From Candidatus Faecousia intestinavium (lineage in GTDB: Bacteria; Bacillota; Clostridia; Oscillospirales; Oscillospiraceae), in assembly GCA_018715835.1 (NCBI GenBank), contig DVKV01000153.1, positions 1 to 45,601 of the forward strand: a DNA stretch of 45,601 nucleotides, written 5' to 3'. The notes under the pieces were generated by a model. The model was not told the origin of the DNA. It did no database searches and was given only the letters and a program-made list of their open reading frames with translations. Below, in pieces: positions 19,484 to 27,868 of this stretch (positions within the stretch are counted from its first letter, which is position 1; each line of letters begins with the position of its first letter). The translations under genes were made by a program, and so were the position numbers.

Positions 19484-20616
19484 GATGCACCCTCCTTACA
19501 CTTTTCCAGCAATTCCCGGGCATTTTCGCTCATACCCAGAATGCCGTATTCTTTGGAATAAACAATGGTTCCCGTTTCCAGGGATTCTCCCCCGAACCGG
19601 GCCAGATGCTCCCCGATTTTGCCGGTAAGGCTTGCCAGCGCCGGTTCCCAGCAGCCGCCCTCCCGGAGCAGCCGCAGCGCTTCGTCACAGGCAACACACT
19701 GAAGCATTCCGGCGATGCGCTCCCGGTCCAGCCCCGCCGCTCCGGCGTGGGCCGCCAGGATTTCCATCCGGCAGTCGCCGTATTTGGAGTGGGTGTTGCC
19801 CATGCCCCCGGCCACCTTCACCAGCTTGCCGATGTGTCCGATGAGCAAGGCTCCACGGAATTCCAGTTCCCGGCAGATTCCCAGGGTTGTCTGGATATAA
19901 TTGGAACACTGCACCGCCAGGGCGGAATCAATTCCCAGCTCCTGCCGGATAAAGTCCGAGCCATAGTTGCCCGGAGTCAGCAGCACGAAGTCTGCCCCGT
20001 TTCTCCGGCGCTGGGTCAGCTCCACCCGGATGGTGTCCACCAGGGCTTTCTCGCTCATGGGCTCCACAATGCCGGTGGTGCCCAAAATGGAGATGCCCCC
20101 CACAATGCCCAGCCGGGGATTAAAGGTCTGCTTCGCCAGCCGCTGCCCCTCGGGCACGGAAATCTCCACCCCCAGGCCGCCGTGGTAATCCGTCAGGGCC
20201 ATGACCTGAGCCACATTCTCCCGGATCATCTTCCGGGGTACGGAGTTGATGGCCGCTTCCCCCACCGCCTGGTCCAGACCCGGCTTGGTCACCCGGCCCA
20301 CCCCGGCACCGCCGTCAATGGAGATGCCGGGGATCTCCTGCCGGAACACCCGGGCATAGATCAGGGTTCCGTGAGTCACATCCGGGTCGTCCCCGCCATC
20401 CTTGCGGATGGCACAGGACACCTGGGTTTGCTCCCGATGGATATCCTCCACTTCCAGCTTCAGTTCCATGCCCTTGGGGGTCAGCAGAGAAATCTCCCGT
20501 TTTTCCGTTCCCGTCAGCAGCATCCAGGCCGCCGCCTTGGCAGCCGCCGCAGCACAGGAGCCGGTGGTGTAGCCCAGCCGCAGCCGCTTTCCGTCTTTTT
20601 CGATGTACGCTTCCAT
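19468..20616 (-). CDS. cbiD: Cobalt-precorrin-5B C1-methyltransferase
   Basis: LRLGYTTGSCAAAAAKAAAWMLL; GKLVKVAGGMGNTHSKYGD. Start trimmed to MEAYIEK. Confidence 0.95.
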   Translation of the reverse strand: MEAYIEKDGKRLRLGYTTGSCAAAAAKAAAWMLLTGTEKREISLLTPKGMELKLEVEDIHREQTQVSCAIRKDGGDDPDVTHGTLIYARVFRQEIPGISIDGGAGVGRVTKPGLDQAVGEAAINSVPRKMIRENVAQVMALTDYHGGLGVEISVPEGQRLAKQTFNPRLGIVGGISILGTTGIVEPMSEKALVDTIRVELTQRRRNGADFVLLTPGNYGSDFIRQELGIDSALAVQCSNYIQTTLGICRELEFRGALLIGHIGKLVKVAGGMGNTHSKYGDCRMEILAAHAGAAGLDRERIAGMLQCVACDEALRLLREGGCWEPALASLTGKIGEHLARFGGESLETGTIVYSKEYGILGMSENARELLEKCKEGASWCIL

Positions 20617-20620
20617 AGTT

Positions 20621-21244
20621 TCAGCGCAGAATCTGATACAGCAGGGCGTTGCAGATGGCCGCCGCCACGTTGCTGCCGCCCTTCCGTCCCCGGGCCACAA
20701 TGTAAGGGACGTCCAGGGGAAGAATCATTTCCTTGCTCTCCACCACGTTCACAAAGCCCACCGGCACCCCGATGATCAGCGCCGGATTCAGTTTTCCCGC
20801 CAGAATCTGCTCCTGGAGGGAGATCAGCGCCGTGGGAGCGTTGCCGATAGCGAAGATGCAGGGCTTTTCCAGCCGGGCTGCGTGTTCCATGGACACCACC
20901 GCCCGGGTGATGCCCCGTTCCTTGGCCTCCGCCGCCACCTCCGGGTCGGACATGAAGCAATGAACCTGTCCCCCCAGCCGGGCCAGAATGGCCTTGTTGA
21001 TGCCCGCTTTGGCCATCTGGGTATCGGTTACAATGTCGCAGCCGTTTTTCAGAGCCTCCAGGCCCTTCTCCACGGCGTGGTCAGAAAACACCAGATTCTC
21101 CACATAGGAAAAATCTGCGGTGGTGTGAATCACCCGCTTGATTACAGGGGCCTGGACCGGGTCCAGTTTGGTGTCCCCCAGCAGCTCGGTGATGATTTCA
21201 AAGCTTCGTTTTTCAATCTCTCCTGGTTTCATGGTCTCCAGCAT
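20621..21244 (-). CDS. cbiC: Precorrin-8X methylmutase
   Basis: MLETMKPGEIEKRSFEIITELLG...VIHTTADFSYVENLVFSDHAVEKGLEALKNG. Start trimmed to 21244. Confidence 0.95.
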   Translation of the reverse strand: MLETMKPGEIEKRSFEIITELLGDTKLDPVQAPVIKRVIHTTADFSYVENLVFSDHAVEKGLEALKNGCDIVTDTQMAKAGINKAILARLGGQVHCFMSDPEVAAEAKERGITRAVVSMEHAARLEKPCIFAIGNAPTALISLQEQILAGKLNPALIIGVPVGFVNVVESKEMILPLDVPYIVARGRKGGSNVAAAICNALLYQILR

Positions 21245-22595
21245 GACGATGTTTCTCCTTTCGGCAAGCCGTATAGAAATTCCGGACAAACGCCGGATTG
21301 GCATAAAAATGGAAATGGGGGAATCCGGCGTACAACGTGGGGGTCGCCACGGCGCAGGCCCAGGACTTTCCGCTGACCTTTTCCGCAGTAAAATCCGTCC
21401 CGGGGATCGTACAGTCCCAGTGGTGGAACTCATGGGCCGGAATGGATTCCCCGGCATGGCACAGAAGATTATCCTTCCGGGCCGTCAGGGTCACATACCC
21501 GAAGCGGGTGAGCTTTCCATTGTCGTAGCATTCTCCTTCCAGCGCCCCCGCCATGGGCGTTCCAGCGATGGCCTGGGTCAGATACATGAATCCGCCGCAC
21601 TCGGCGATGCAGGGCAGCCCCGCCGCCAGCGCAGTCCGGATGGATTCCAGCATGGTTTGGTTCTGCCCCAATTGAGGGGTATAGAGTTCCGGATAGCCGC
21701 CCCCCAGGTACAATCCCTGGCAGTTCTCCGGCAGTTTCTCATCGGCCAGGGGGCTGAAATACACCAGCTCCGCCCCCAGTTCCTCCAGGGCTTTCAGGTT
21801 GTCCCCATAGTAAAAGCAGAAGGCTTTGTCCATGGCAACGGCAATCCGCACCGGCTCCTGCCGCTCCATGACAGCCGGTTCAAAGGCAAGCGGCGGAGCC
21901 GACCGGGCCAGGGCCAGCAGGCCCTCCAGGTCCAGGCTCTTCTCCGCCTGGGCTGCCAGCAGGTTCAGCTTCTGCTTCAGGCCCTCCACCTCCTGGGCGG
22001 TGACCAGCCCCAGATGCCGGCTTTCCAGGGCGCATTCCTTCATGGGCGGCAGGTATCCCAGAGGAATCACCCGCTCCCCGAACCGCTCCCGGATGGCTTG
22101 GGCCAAGGCGGGGTAGCTCATGGGGCTGCACTGGTTCAGAATCACGCCTTGGATGCCGTTTTCCGGTTCCAGTTCCAGAAAGCCCTGGATGGTAGCCAGT
22201 ACCGAATAGGCCGCTCCCCGGGCATTCACTGCCAGCACCACAGGGCTCCCGGTTTCCCGGGCCACCGCATAGGTGCTGGCCCGGGTGGAGGTCAGGCTCA
22301 GTCCGTCATAGAACCCCATGACCCCCTCCACAATGCTCACATCACAGTCCCGGCTGTTTCGGGCCAGCAGGAACTTCAGGGTATTGGGAGAAAAAAAGAA
22401 CAAATCCAGATTGGCGCTGTGGGCGCCGATGACCCGGCTGTGAAACATGGGGTCAATGTAGTCCGGGCCGCACTTGAAAGCCCCCACCCCCAGCCCCCGG
22501 TTTACCAGGGCCTGCAAAATGGCACAGGTCAGGGTGGTCTTTCCGCAGCCGCTGTTGGTTCCCGCCACTACCAATCTGGGCACGGTCTGCATCAT
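21213..22595 (-). CDS. cbiA: Cobyrinic acid a,c-diamide synthase
   Basis: PRLVVAGTNSGCGKTTLTCAILQALVNRGLGVGAFKCGPDYIDPMFH; amidotransferase region YLGGGYPELY. Confidence 0.95.
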   Translation of the reverse strand: MMQTVPRLVVAGTNSGCGKTTLTCAILQALVNRGLGVGAFKCGPDYIDPMFHSRVIGAHSANLDLFFFSPNTLKFLLARNSRDCDVSIVEGVMGFYDGLSLTSTRASTYAVARETGSPVVLAVNARGAAYSVLATIQGFLELEPENGIQGVILNQCSPMSYPALAQAIRERFGERVIPLGYLPPMKECALESRHLGLVTAQEVEGLKQKLNLLAAQAEKSLDLEGLLALARSAPPLAFEPAVMERQEPVRIAVAMDKAFCFYYGDNLKALEELGAELVYFSPLADEKLPENCQGLYLGGGYPELYTPQLGQNQTMLESIRTALAAGLPCIAECGGFMYLTQAIAGTPMAGALEGECYDNGKLTRFGYVTLTARKDNLLCHAGESIPAHEFHHWDCTIPGTDFTAEKVSGKSWACAVATPTLYAGFPHFHFYANPAFVRNFYTACRKEKHRHAGDHETRRD

Positions 22596-22622
22596 ACACC
22601 GTACCTCCTTACACGAAACGTA

Positions 22623-22648
22623 CCCACGGGACAGCCCGGTCCCGTGGG
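22623..22648 (-). other. Intercistronic hairpin between cbiK and cbiA
   Basis: CCCACGGGA / TCCCGTGGG inverted repeat, no T tract. Confidence 0.55.
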
Positions 22649-22658
22649 CGAAACAGCG

Positions 22659-23858
22659 TTACTGGTCTTCCGCCTGGTTGGTCCCCTCCCGGCAGAAGGT
22701 CAGCTCCCGGTCATACCAGGTATCTCTGCCCACGCTCCAGGCCGCACAAAGCGTCGGAGTGTCCAGCGCCGCCACCGGCAGGGAAAACACCTGTCTGCCC
22801 TGGCTGTCGGTATGGGGCTGAATCCAGCTGCCGGAATCTGCCTGCCGGGCCTGGGCCGCCGTTCCCGGATAGAGTTTGCCGTAGCCGTCGCCGCTCAGAA
22901 TCAGGTCCGCCGTCATGACGCCCTGTTCCACCCGGAGCTGACACGCCTTCACCCGGAACATGGGAGAACTGGAACGCACTTCCAGGTTGTAAACGCCGTC
23001 CGCCAGAGTTTCCGGCAGCAGCTGCACATCCTGGGGACGAAGCGCAAACTCCGGCCCGGTCATGGCGTCCGACGCATGACCCACCAGCATTTTCTGCACG
23101 CCGGGGTACTGGCCCAGACCCTTCAGCACGCATTCCACCGGATACCCGGCCTGCTGGAACAGGGCTTTCCAGGAGTCCTCCTCGGTTCCGGCCATGTCAT
23201 TGTTGGCATGGTCTCCCGCCACCAGCATCAGAGGAATCAGCACCACCCGGCGGGCGTCGGTTTTCTTCACCAGCTCCAGCACGTTTTCCACCGTGGGTTC
23301 AGCCTCCACAGTGCCCACAAAATAGTTAACATAACCCTCATTCCACAGTTTGTGCTGCAGCTTCTCATAGGTATCGTTGGCAGCGTGTTCCGTGCCATGG
23401 CCCATATAGACAACGGCGGTGTCCTTGCCATATTCCTTGGTATCCTCCGCCAGAATGGAAATCAGGGTATCATAGTCCCGGTCCAGGGTCAGCAGCGCCC
23501 GGCCCACTTTGACGGAATGAAACTTCTCCGCAAATTCCGCCACTTCTTCCAGCACGTCGTGGTATTCACTGCCGGTAATCACATGAGTCGGCTGAATCAC
23601 CACATCCCGGACGCCGTCATGCACCAGCCGCTCCAGGGCCTGGCGCACATTGTCAATTTCCAGTCCGTCACGCTGTTTCAGAATGTCCAGGATCACCTGG
23701 CTGGTAAAGGCCCGGCGCACCTGATAATCCGGGTATGCCGTTTGCAAAGCCGTCTCCACGGCGCCAATGGTCAGCTCCCGGGATTCGGGGTAACTGGTGC
23801 CAAAGGAAACCACCATCAAAACCGGCTTGGAATTGAATTGGGACATAAACTGTTTCAT
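22659..23858 (-). CDS. cbiK: Sirohydrochlorin cobaltochelatase CbiK with extra C-terminal domain
   Basis: CbiK core (VLMVVSFGTSYPESRELTIGAVE...VIQPTHVITGSEYHDV...VYMGHGTEHAAN) followed by ~130 aa absent from minimal CbiK. Confidence 0.9.
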   Translation of the reverse strand: MKQFMSQFNSKPVLMVVSFGTSYPESRELTIGAVETALQTAYPDYQVRRAFTSQVILDILKQRDGLEIDNVRQALERLVHDGVRDVVIQPTHVITGSEYHDVLEEVAEFAEKFHSVKVGRALLTLDRDYDTLISILAEDTKEYGKDTAVVYMGHGTEHAANDTYEKLQHKLWNEGYVNYFVGTVEAEPTVENVLELVKKTDARRVVLIPLMLVAGDHANNDMAGTEEDSWKALFQQAGYPVECVLKGLGQYPGVQKMLVGHASDAMTGPEFALRPQDVQLLPETLADGVYNLEVRSSSPMFRVKACQLRVEQGVMTADLILSGDGYGKLYPGTAAQARQADSGSWIQPHTDSQGRQVFSLPVAALDTPTLCAAWSVGRDTWYDRELTFCREGTNQAEDQ

Positions 23859-23913
23859 TCCTTCCGTTGCAGCATTTTCCGGCAATGAGCCGGTAGACAA
23901 GAACAGCCGGAGC

Positions 23914-23948
23914 CTGTCTCAATGGACAGCTCCGGCCGTTTTTCCGTA
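23914..23948 (-). promoter_or_regulatory. Candidate expression-platform hairpin of the cobalamin riboswitch
   Basis: Near-perfect 15-bp inverted repeat CAGCCGGAGCCTGTC / GGACAGCTCCGGCCG between aptamer and cbiK; T tract weak on minus, stronger on plus. Confidence 0.45.
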
Positions 23949-23989
23949 AGCGATGGAACCGCCCGTTTCCGTGGGCAATCCCCTTTTCT

Positions 23990-24225
23990 CATCTCAGCAG
24001 GTCTCCTGACTCGCGCCTCACCGGTTCGGGCGCTCCTTCTCAGACCCATGGTCCAATGGCTGACTTTCGTCCTGCGCCCGGCCTCCGCGCTTACAGTGGC
24101 GGTACCGCTCCGGATTTGCACCGGATTCTCTATTCTCCGCCCATCCCTTCCGGGTCTGGGCCGGCACTGAAATGTCTGTGGAAGCTCTGATTCCGTCGGC
24201 GAGCACCAGCGCCCAGCCGAAAGCA
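23990..24225 (-). ncRNA. Cobalamin (adenosylcobalamin-type) riboswitch
   Basis: Minus strand B12-box region GAATCCGGTGCAAATCCGGAGCGGTACCGCCACTGTAAG and downstream GAGTCAGGAGACCTGC. 5' boundary approximate. Confidence 0.93.
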
Positions 24226-24258
24226 ATTGATTCAAAGGTTCCAATTTTTACTATCCAT

Positions 24259-24287
24259 AGAATACTCGCCTTTGTCAGGTTTGTCAA
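24259..24287 (-). promoter_or_regulatory. Promoter of riboswitch/cobalamin operon
   Basis: Minus strand TTGACA, 17 bp, TATTCT. Confidence 0.75.
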
Positions 24288-24320
24288 GAAAAAATCCCCC
24301 TGCATTTTCCCTGGGGTGTA

Positions 24321-24349
24321 TTGACAGTTTTCCGGGGGAACGGTATAGT
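24321..24349 (+). promoter_or_regulatory. Promoter of DUF2284 gene
   Basis: TTGACA (24321-24326), 17 bp, TATAGT (24344-24349). Confidence 0.75.
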
Positions 24350-24369
24350 AACAGCAAGAGGTGATTGCC

Positions 24370-24909
24370 ATGACACAGCAGGAAATGCTGGCCCTGGCAG
24401 CGGAAGAAGGCTTTGCCGCCGCTGCTGTTATTGATACCAAAGACATTGTGTTTGACCCCATGTTCCGCCCCTATTGTGAGGAAAATCTCTGTGGGCAGTA
24501 TGGCGCCAACTACTCCTGTCCCCCGGACTGCGGCTCCCCGGAGGAGATGAAGCAGCGGGTTCTGGCACACCGCCATGCCCTGGTGCTGCAAAGCATCTGG
24601 GAGATCTCCGATTTTTCCGATGCCGCCGCCATCAAGCAGGCCAAAACCGCCCACAACACCGCAGAAATCCAGCTGGTGAAAAAGCTCCGTGCCCAGGGGC
24701 ATCCCGGGTTCATTGTGGGCGCCAGCGGCTGCGCCCTGTGCCATCCCTGCAAGCAAACCCTGGGGCAGCCCTGTGCCTTCCCGGACTACCGTTACAGCTG
24801 CATGTCCGCCTACTGCGTTTTCGTCAAGAAGCTGGCAGACGCCTGCGGCATGGAATATGACTGCGGGGAGGGTCTGCTGGCCTTCTTCGGAATGTATATC
24901 TTCGATTGA
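24370..24909 (+). CDS. DUF2284 domain-containing predicted metal-binding protein
   Basis: Cys-rich motifs CGQYGANYSCPPDCGSPEEM and GCALCHPCKQTLGQPCAFPDYRYSC typical of DUF2284. Confidence 0.88.
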   Translation: MTQQEMLALAAEEGFAAAAVIDTKDIVFDPMFRPYCEENLCGQYGANYSCPPDCGSPEEMKQRVLAHRHALVLQSIWEISDFSDAAAIKQAKTAHNTAEIQLVKKLRAQGHPGFIVGASGCALCHPCKQTLGQPCAFPDYRYSCMSAYCVFVKKLADACGMEYDCGEGLLAFFGMYIFD

Positions 24910-24923
24910 TTTTCAAATGCAGA

Positions 24924-24958
24924 CAGGGCCTGTGCGAAAGCACAGGCCCTGTTTTTTA
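24924..24958. terminator. Bidirectional terminator between convergent DUF2284 and transketolase genes
   Basis: CAGGGCCTGTGC-GAAA-GCACAGGCCCTG followed by TTTTTT. Confidence 0.88.
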
Positions 24959-25897
24959 TTTGCCCAGGAATTCCCGGGTAACCTCTACAATGTGCTCCGC
25001 GCACAGGCCAAAGGCCTTCAGCACCTCGGCCGCAGGGCCGGAGAAACCGAACTGGTCATTGACACCGATGCGCTTCACCGGCACGGGATAATTCTCGCTG
25101 AGGAAGCTGCAAACTGCCTCGCCCAGTCCGCCGATGATGGAATGCTCCTCGCAGGTGATGATCTTGCCGCATTCCTTGGCCGCCTTCAGCACCAGTTCCT
25201 CATCCAGGGGCTTGATGGTAGACATGTTGATGATCCGGGCGTGGATGCCCATGCTCTCCAGGGTGTCCGCCGCCTGAATGGCCTCGTAAACCATCAGGCC
25301 GTTGGCGATGATGGCGATGTCGCTGCCGTCACGCATCACTTCGCCCTTGCCGATCTGGAAGGTGAAGCCCTCCTCGTGGAACACCGGCACTGCCAGACGT
25401 CCCATCCGCAGGTACACAGGGCCCTTGTGCTCGTAAGCGGCCTTTGTGGCAGCCTCCGCCTCCACCCCGTCAGCGGGACAGATCACCACCATGCCGGGGA
25501 TGGAGCGCATCAGGGCAAAGTCTTCGCAGCACTGATGGCTGGCGCCGTCTTCGCCCACGGACATACCGCCGTGGGAAGCGCCGATCTTTACGTTCAGCTC
25601 GGGATAGCCGATGGAGTTGCGGATCTGCTCGTAAGCGCGCCCGGAAGCGAACATGGCAAAGGAGGAGGCAAAAGGCACCAAACCGGTGGAGGCCAGACCC
25701 GCCGCCACGCACATCATATCCGCCTCGGCAATGCCGCAGTTGAAGTGCCGGTCCGGATAGGCCTTGGCAAACATTCCCGTCTTGGTAGAGCCAGCCAGAT
25801 CCGCATCCAGAACCACGATGTCGTCATGTTCCTTACCCAGTTCCACCAGGGCTTTTCCGTAACCTTCCCGGGTGGCCATTTTCTTTACATCTGCCAT
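24956..25897 (-). CDS. Transketolase C-terminal (pyrimidine-binding + C-terminal) subunit
   Basis: ATREGYGKALVELGKEHDDIVVLDADLAGSTKTG; RHFNCGIAEADMMCVAAGLA. Confidence 0.93.
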   Translation of the reverse strand: MADVKKMATREGYGKALVELGKEHDDIVVLDADLAGSTKTGMFAKAYPDRHFNCGIAEADMMCVAAGLASTGLVPFASSFAMFASGRAYEQIRNSIGYPELNVKIGASHGGMSVGEDGASHQCCEDFALMRSIPGMVVICPADGVEAEAATKAAYEHKGPVYLRMGRLAVPVFHEEGFTFQIGKGEVMRDGSDIAIIANGLMVYEAIQAADTLESMGIHARIINMSTIKPLDEELVLKAAKECGKIITCEEHSIIGGLGEAVCSFLSENYPVPVKRIGVNDQFGFSGPAAEVLKAFGLCAEHIVEVTREFLGK

Positions 25898-25898
25898 A

Positions 25899-26744
25899 TT
25901 ACATGCCCTCCAGTGCGGTGAGTTTTTCCTTCAGTTCGGCCATCGCCTGCTCATACTGGGCATCGTTGGGGGCCACGCCGTGCCAGCCGGCGTTGTTTTC
26001 CATGAAGGACACATCCTTGCCCTTGACGGTGTGCATCACAATGGCGCTGGGCTTGCCGGTGATGGTTTTCGCCTCATCCATGGCCTGCTCAATGGCATCA
26101 AAGTCGTGACCGTCAATCATCCGGACATGGAAGCCGAAGGCCTCCAGCTTGGCGTCGATGGGATAGGGGCTCATGACCTTGGCCACGTCTCCGTCGATCT
26201 GCAGGCCGTTGTTGTCCACAATCACACACAGATTGTCCAGGTGATAATGGCTGGCAAACATGCAGGCCTCCCACACCTGGCCCTCCTGAATCTCGCCGTC
26301 ACCCAGCAGGGTATACACCCGGTAATCCTGCTTTTTCAGCTTGCCCGCCAGCGCCATGCCGCAGGCGGCAGAAATGCCCTGGCCCAGAGAGCCGGTGGAC
26401 ATATCCACACCGGGGACGGAGTTCATGTTGGGGTGGCCCTGAAGATAGCTGCCCACCTTCCGCAGCGTCAGCAAATCCTCCACCGGGAAGAAGCCCCGAT
26501 GGGCCAGAGCCGCATACAGCCCCGGAGCGCAATGCCCCTTGGACAGCACGAAACGATCCCGATCCGCCCACTGGGGATTGGACGGGTCTACCCGCAGTTC
26601 CCGAAAATACAGATACGTCAGCATGTCCGCAGCGGACAGACTGCCGCCGGGATGACCGCACTTGGCTGCGTGGGTACTCTCAATGATTCCCATGCGCACT
26701 TTGCAGGCAGTAACCTGCAGCTGCTTCTTTTCCTGGGCTGTCAT
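25899..26744 (-). CDS. Transketolase N-terminal (TPP-binding) subunit
   Basis: HPGGSLSAADMLTYLYF, FVLSKGHCAPGLYAAL, LLGDGEIQEGQVWEA. Start at MTAQEKK. Confidence 0.93.
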   Translation of the reverse strand: MTAQEKKQLQVTACKVRMGIIESTHAAKCGHPGGSLSAADMLTYLYFRELRVDPSNPQWADRDRFVLSKGHCAPGLYAALAHRGFFPVEDLLTLRKVGSYLQGHPNMNSVPGVDMSTGSLGQGISAACGMALAGKLKKQDYRVYTLLGDGEIQEGQVWEACMFASHYHLDNLCVIVDNNGLQIDGDVAKVMSPYPIDAKLEAFGFHVRMIDGHDFDAIEQAMDEAKTITGKPSAIVMHTVKGKDVSFMENNAGWHGVAPNDAQYEQAMAELKEKLTALEGM

Positions 26745-26797
26745 AGAATCCTCCTTATATCTTTGGCAAATTGCCATACCTCCGCTAGTATAACATC

Positions 26798-26827
26798 ATT
26801 ATACATGGATTCGACTTTATTTGTCAA
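26798..26827 (-). promoter_or_regulatory. Promoter of split transketolase operon
   Basis: Minus strand TTGACA, 18 bp, TATAAT. Confidence 0.7.
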
Positions 26828-26872
26828 TGTCCGGACTGGCGAAAAGCCGGCGCTTTTCCCAAAGCCTTTTGT

Positions 26873-27865
26873 TCATCCTATAAAATCGGCAGCGCTTTTC
26901 CTGGATCTTCTCCCCAGGGACCGGATCACCAGAGCCAAAGCCACCACCGCCAGCAGGCAGGCGCTCATGACGCTGTAGGCAAAAACAGCCTCGTTGCCCC
27001 GGCGCTGGACATAGTATTCCATATATCCGGCGGCGCCCACCCCGGCGGCCTGAAGCAGCCATAGAAGGACATACCACCACCGCAGGCCCGTGCGCTTTAC
27101 CAGCCGCACCGAGAACAGCACCGCGGCAAAGGCCATGACCACCGCCGCCAGCACCTGCACCATGCTTACAAAGCCATTGCTCCGGAAAAACAGGGAGTCG
27201 TAGCGGGTGCTGTCCAGCACCACCTGGGAAGCCCCGTAGAACAGCAGGAAGATCAGGCAGGTATCTCCGTCCTGTTTTCTCCCCCGGCTGCGCCATTCAA
27301 AAATGGCCAGTCCCACAAACAGCGCCCCCGCCACCATGGCCTGAATCACAAAGGTTGCCAATCGGTATTCCAGCTGGCCGGAAACCGCATTGGTCACCGG
27401 GTACACAAAGGGCAGGGACTGAACTTTTTCCACAATCTGCCCCCGGTCAGAGCTATTGAAAAAGGAAGCCAGCCGTCCCACCGCCATCCCGGCGCAGCCG
27501 GCAATGGCCATACAGTCCAGCATCTGGGGCAGATTCCGGTTCAGAAACAGCACCCGGACAATCCCTGCCCCCAGCAGGCATCCTGCAAATGCTCCCAGCA
27601 GGGCAAACCCGCCGGAAGTATGGTCCGTCATGGCAGCCCAGAAGCTTTCATAGCTGTCCGCCCGGCAGTACCAGTGGACAAACCGTGCCAGAATCAGGCT
27701 CAGCACCAGACACACCGGCACCGCCACGAACCCGGCAATGGCGTTTCCTGTTTTTCCCAGGTAGAAGGCCAGGAAAAAGCAGATGCTCACCGCCGCCGCT
27801 GCCGTGAGAATCAGGGCATTCCAGGACAGGAAGGTCTCTCCCATAATCATGGCATATTGTTCCAT
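26873..27865 (-). CDS. Divergent prolipoprotein diacylglyceryl transferase (Lgt)-like membrane protein
   Basis: Multi-TM; AVGRLASFFNSSDRG resembles Lgt GRLGNFINGE; FYGASQVVLDSTRYDSLFF...GFVSMVQVL resembles the Lgt C-terminal region. Confidence 0.65.
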   Translation of the reverse strand: MEQYAMIMGETFLSWNALILTAAAAVSICFFLAFYLGKTGNAIAGFVAVPVCLVLSLILARFVHWYCRADSYESFWAAMTDHTSGGFALLGAFAGCLLGAGIVRVLFLNRNLPQMLDCMAIAGCAGMAVGRLASFFNSSDRGQIVEKVQSLPFVYPVTNAVSGQLEYRLATFVIQAMVAGALFVGLAIFEWRSRGRKQDGDTCLIFLLFYGASQVVLDSTRYDSLFFRSNGFVSMVQVLAAVVMAFAAVLFSVRLVKRTGLRWWYVLLWLLQAAGVGAAGYMEYYVQRRGNEAVFAYSVMSACLLAVVALALVIRSLGRRSRKSAADFIG

Positions 27866-27868
27866 GTC

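Noticed and set aside
21138-23888. 916-aa plus-strand ORF antisense to cbiK/cbiA
   Set aside because: Same antisense codon-bias artefact; the cbi genes on minus are unambiguous.
24956-26744. Split transketolase as a novel fission
   Set aside because: Two-subunit transketolases are a well-known arrangement in Clostridia and archaea.
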